Below, in pieces: positions 25,819-26,338 of a DNA stretch of 26,338 nucleotides (its first letter is position 1; the number at the start of each line of letters is the position of its first letter). The translations under genes and the position numbers were made by a program. The stretch comes from an uncultured Slackia sp. Its GTDB lineage: Bacteria; Actinomycetota; Coriobacteriia; Coriobacteriales; Eggerthellaceae. The DNA is taken from assembly GCA_900553775.1 (NCBI GenBank), contig USEZ01000011.1, positions 1-26,338 on the forward strand, given 5' to 3'. The notes below the pieces were generated by a model, which did no database searches, was not told where the DNA came from, and saw only the letters and a list, made by a program, of their open reading frames with translations.

Positions 25819-26242
25819 CAACGTTTTCCTCGATTACGTCTTAGACAGAGAGCCCTTCGCGGCCGCTGCCGCCGAGCTGCTGGCGGCAGCGGCTTTCGGC
25901 GATGTCAGGCTCACCATAACCACGGCGATGACCACCGACCTGTTTTATATTCTGAACAAAGCCTACGGCCCAAAAGAGGCCCAGAAGCGCATTTCCGACA
26001 TGTTCGAATTCATCGGCCTCTGCGGCGTATCGTCTCAAACGGCACGCAAAGCCCTTGAAGAGCAATGGAACGATTTCGAAGACTGCCTTGTGTCATGCTG
26101 CGCCGAGGAGATAGGCGCCGACTACATCGTCACGCGCAACGAAAAGGATTTCGCGCAGAGCAGCGTGCCCGCCGTGCAACCCGCTTTCATTTTGAACGAA
26201 TTGCGCGAACGCGGGCTTTCTTACGACCGGGTCGACCTGTAG
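25799..26242 (+). CDS. PIN-domain ribonuclease toxin
   Basis: A 147-residue PIN-domain protein, the fold of VapC-type toxic RNases. Acidic residues expected at the Mg site are Asp6 in MCDNNVFLDY, Asp47 in TTAMTTDLFY (where Glu is commoner), Asp95 in NDFEDCLVSC, and Asn114/Asp117 in IVTRNEKDF. The end SVPAVQPAFIL matches the usual C-terminus of this PIN group. The ATG overlaps the antitoxin gene by 20 bases, with GAGG at 6 bases, so the pair is coupled. The target, perhaps tRNA or rRNA as for other VapC proteins, is inferred. No other gene follows in the last 96 bases. Confidence 0.88.
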   Translation: MELMCDNNVFLDYVLDREPFAAAAAELLAAAAFGDVRLTITTAMTTDLFYILNKAYGPKEAQKRISDMFEFIGLCGVSSQTARKALEEQWNDFEDCLVSCCAEEIGADYIVTRNEKDFAQSSVPAVQPAFILNELRERGLSYDRVDL

Positions 26243-26284
26243 GCTCGCACGCGTCGCGCGCCCGGCAGCATGACGCGAAGCATA

Positions 26285-26338
26285 ACCGAAACGCACGGCT
26301 TGCGCGAAACGCACGGCTTGCGCGAAACGCACGGCTTG
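26285..26338. repeat. 18-bp tandem repeat, at least three copies, cut by the window end
   Basis: CGCGAAACGCACGGCTTG occurs at 26303-26320 and 26321-26338, with a 16/18 copy at 26285-26302. The array may continue past the window. Read on the minus strand it would encode a repeated hexapeptide, but no start or context supports a gene. Confidence 0.85.

Overview
The window is a GC-rich bacterial chromosome segment. By eye it is well above 60% GC, apart from one AT-rich island of about 250 bp. The rplM-rpsI, glmM and glmU genes, Shine-Dalgarno-led starts including GTG and TTG, a Tat-exported lipoprotein, and HyuA/DUF917/DUF1177 genes fit a high-GC actinobacterium. The Coriobacteriia (Eggerthellaceae-like gut anaerobes) are my best guess. 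That is inference: no rRNA or other phylogenetic marker was compared.

Layout, left to right. (1) 19-2449, minus strand: glmU (UDP-GlcNAc synthesis) and trmB (tRNA m7G46 methyltransferase). (2) 2632-8036, minus strand: a five-gene NikABCDE-type ABC importer. Its ATPase NikD carries an unusual Cys/His-rich N-terminal tail. Its promoter lies between and over two perfect inverted repeats of the form TGTTAC-N13-GTAACA, which match the NikR operator type known from delta-proteobacteria, so nickel is the likely substrate. (3) 8404-13983, minus strand: DUF1177, two small membrane proteins (one DUF3784-like), DUF917, a short HyuA-like ASKHA protein and a second DUF917. This looks like a hydantoin/thiohydantoin-type catabolic or modifying cluster of unknown substrate and is the best candidate for an undescribed system. 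(4) 14234-16816, minus strand: a UvrA paralogue lacking the UvrB-binding domain, divergent from a nitrilase-family amidohydrolase at 17104-17922 (plus). (5) 17986-20520, minus strand: glmM and an EamA-type exporter. (6) 20807-21265, plus strand: luxS, convergent across the AT-rich island with an HpaII-like restriction-modification pair at 21519-24055 (minus, CCGG specificity inferred). (7) 24387-25219, minus strand: the rplM-rpsI operon with a strong promoter, a leader of about 150 nt and a terminator. (8) 25534-26242, plus strand: a RelB/DinJ-like antitoxin overlapping a PIN-domain toxin. The window ends inside an 18-bp tandem repeat.

How it fits together: housekeeping cell-wall, tRNA and ribosome genes frame accessory modules (nickel uptake, DUF917/HyuA metabolism, UvrA2-like, restriction-modification, toxin-antitoxin). 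GlmM and GlmU catalyse consecutive steps to UDP-GlcNAc but lie about 16.5 kb apart. No nikR gene, nickel enzyme, hyuB or transporter clearly dedicated to the DUF917 cluster is visible, so those links rest on operators, adjacency and family knowledge.
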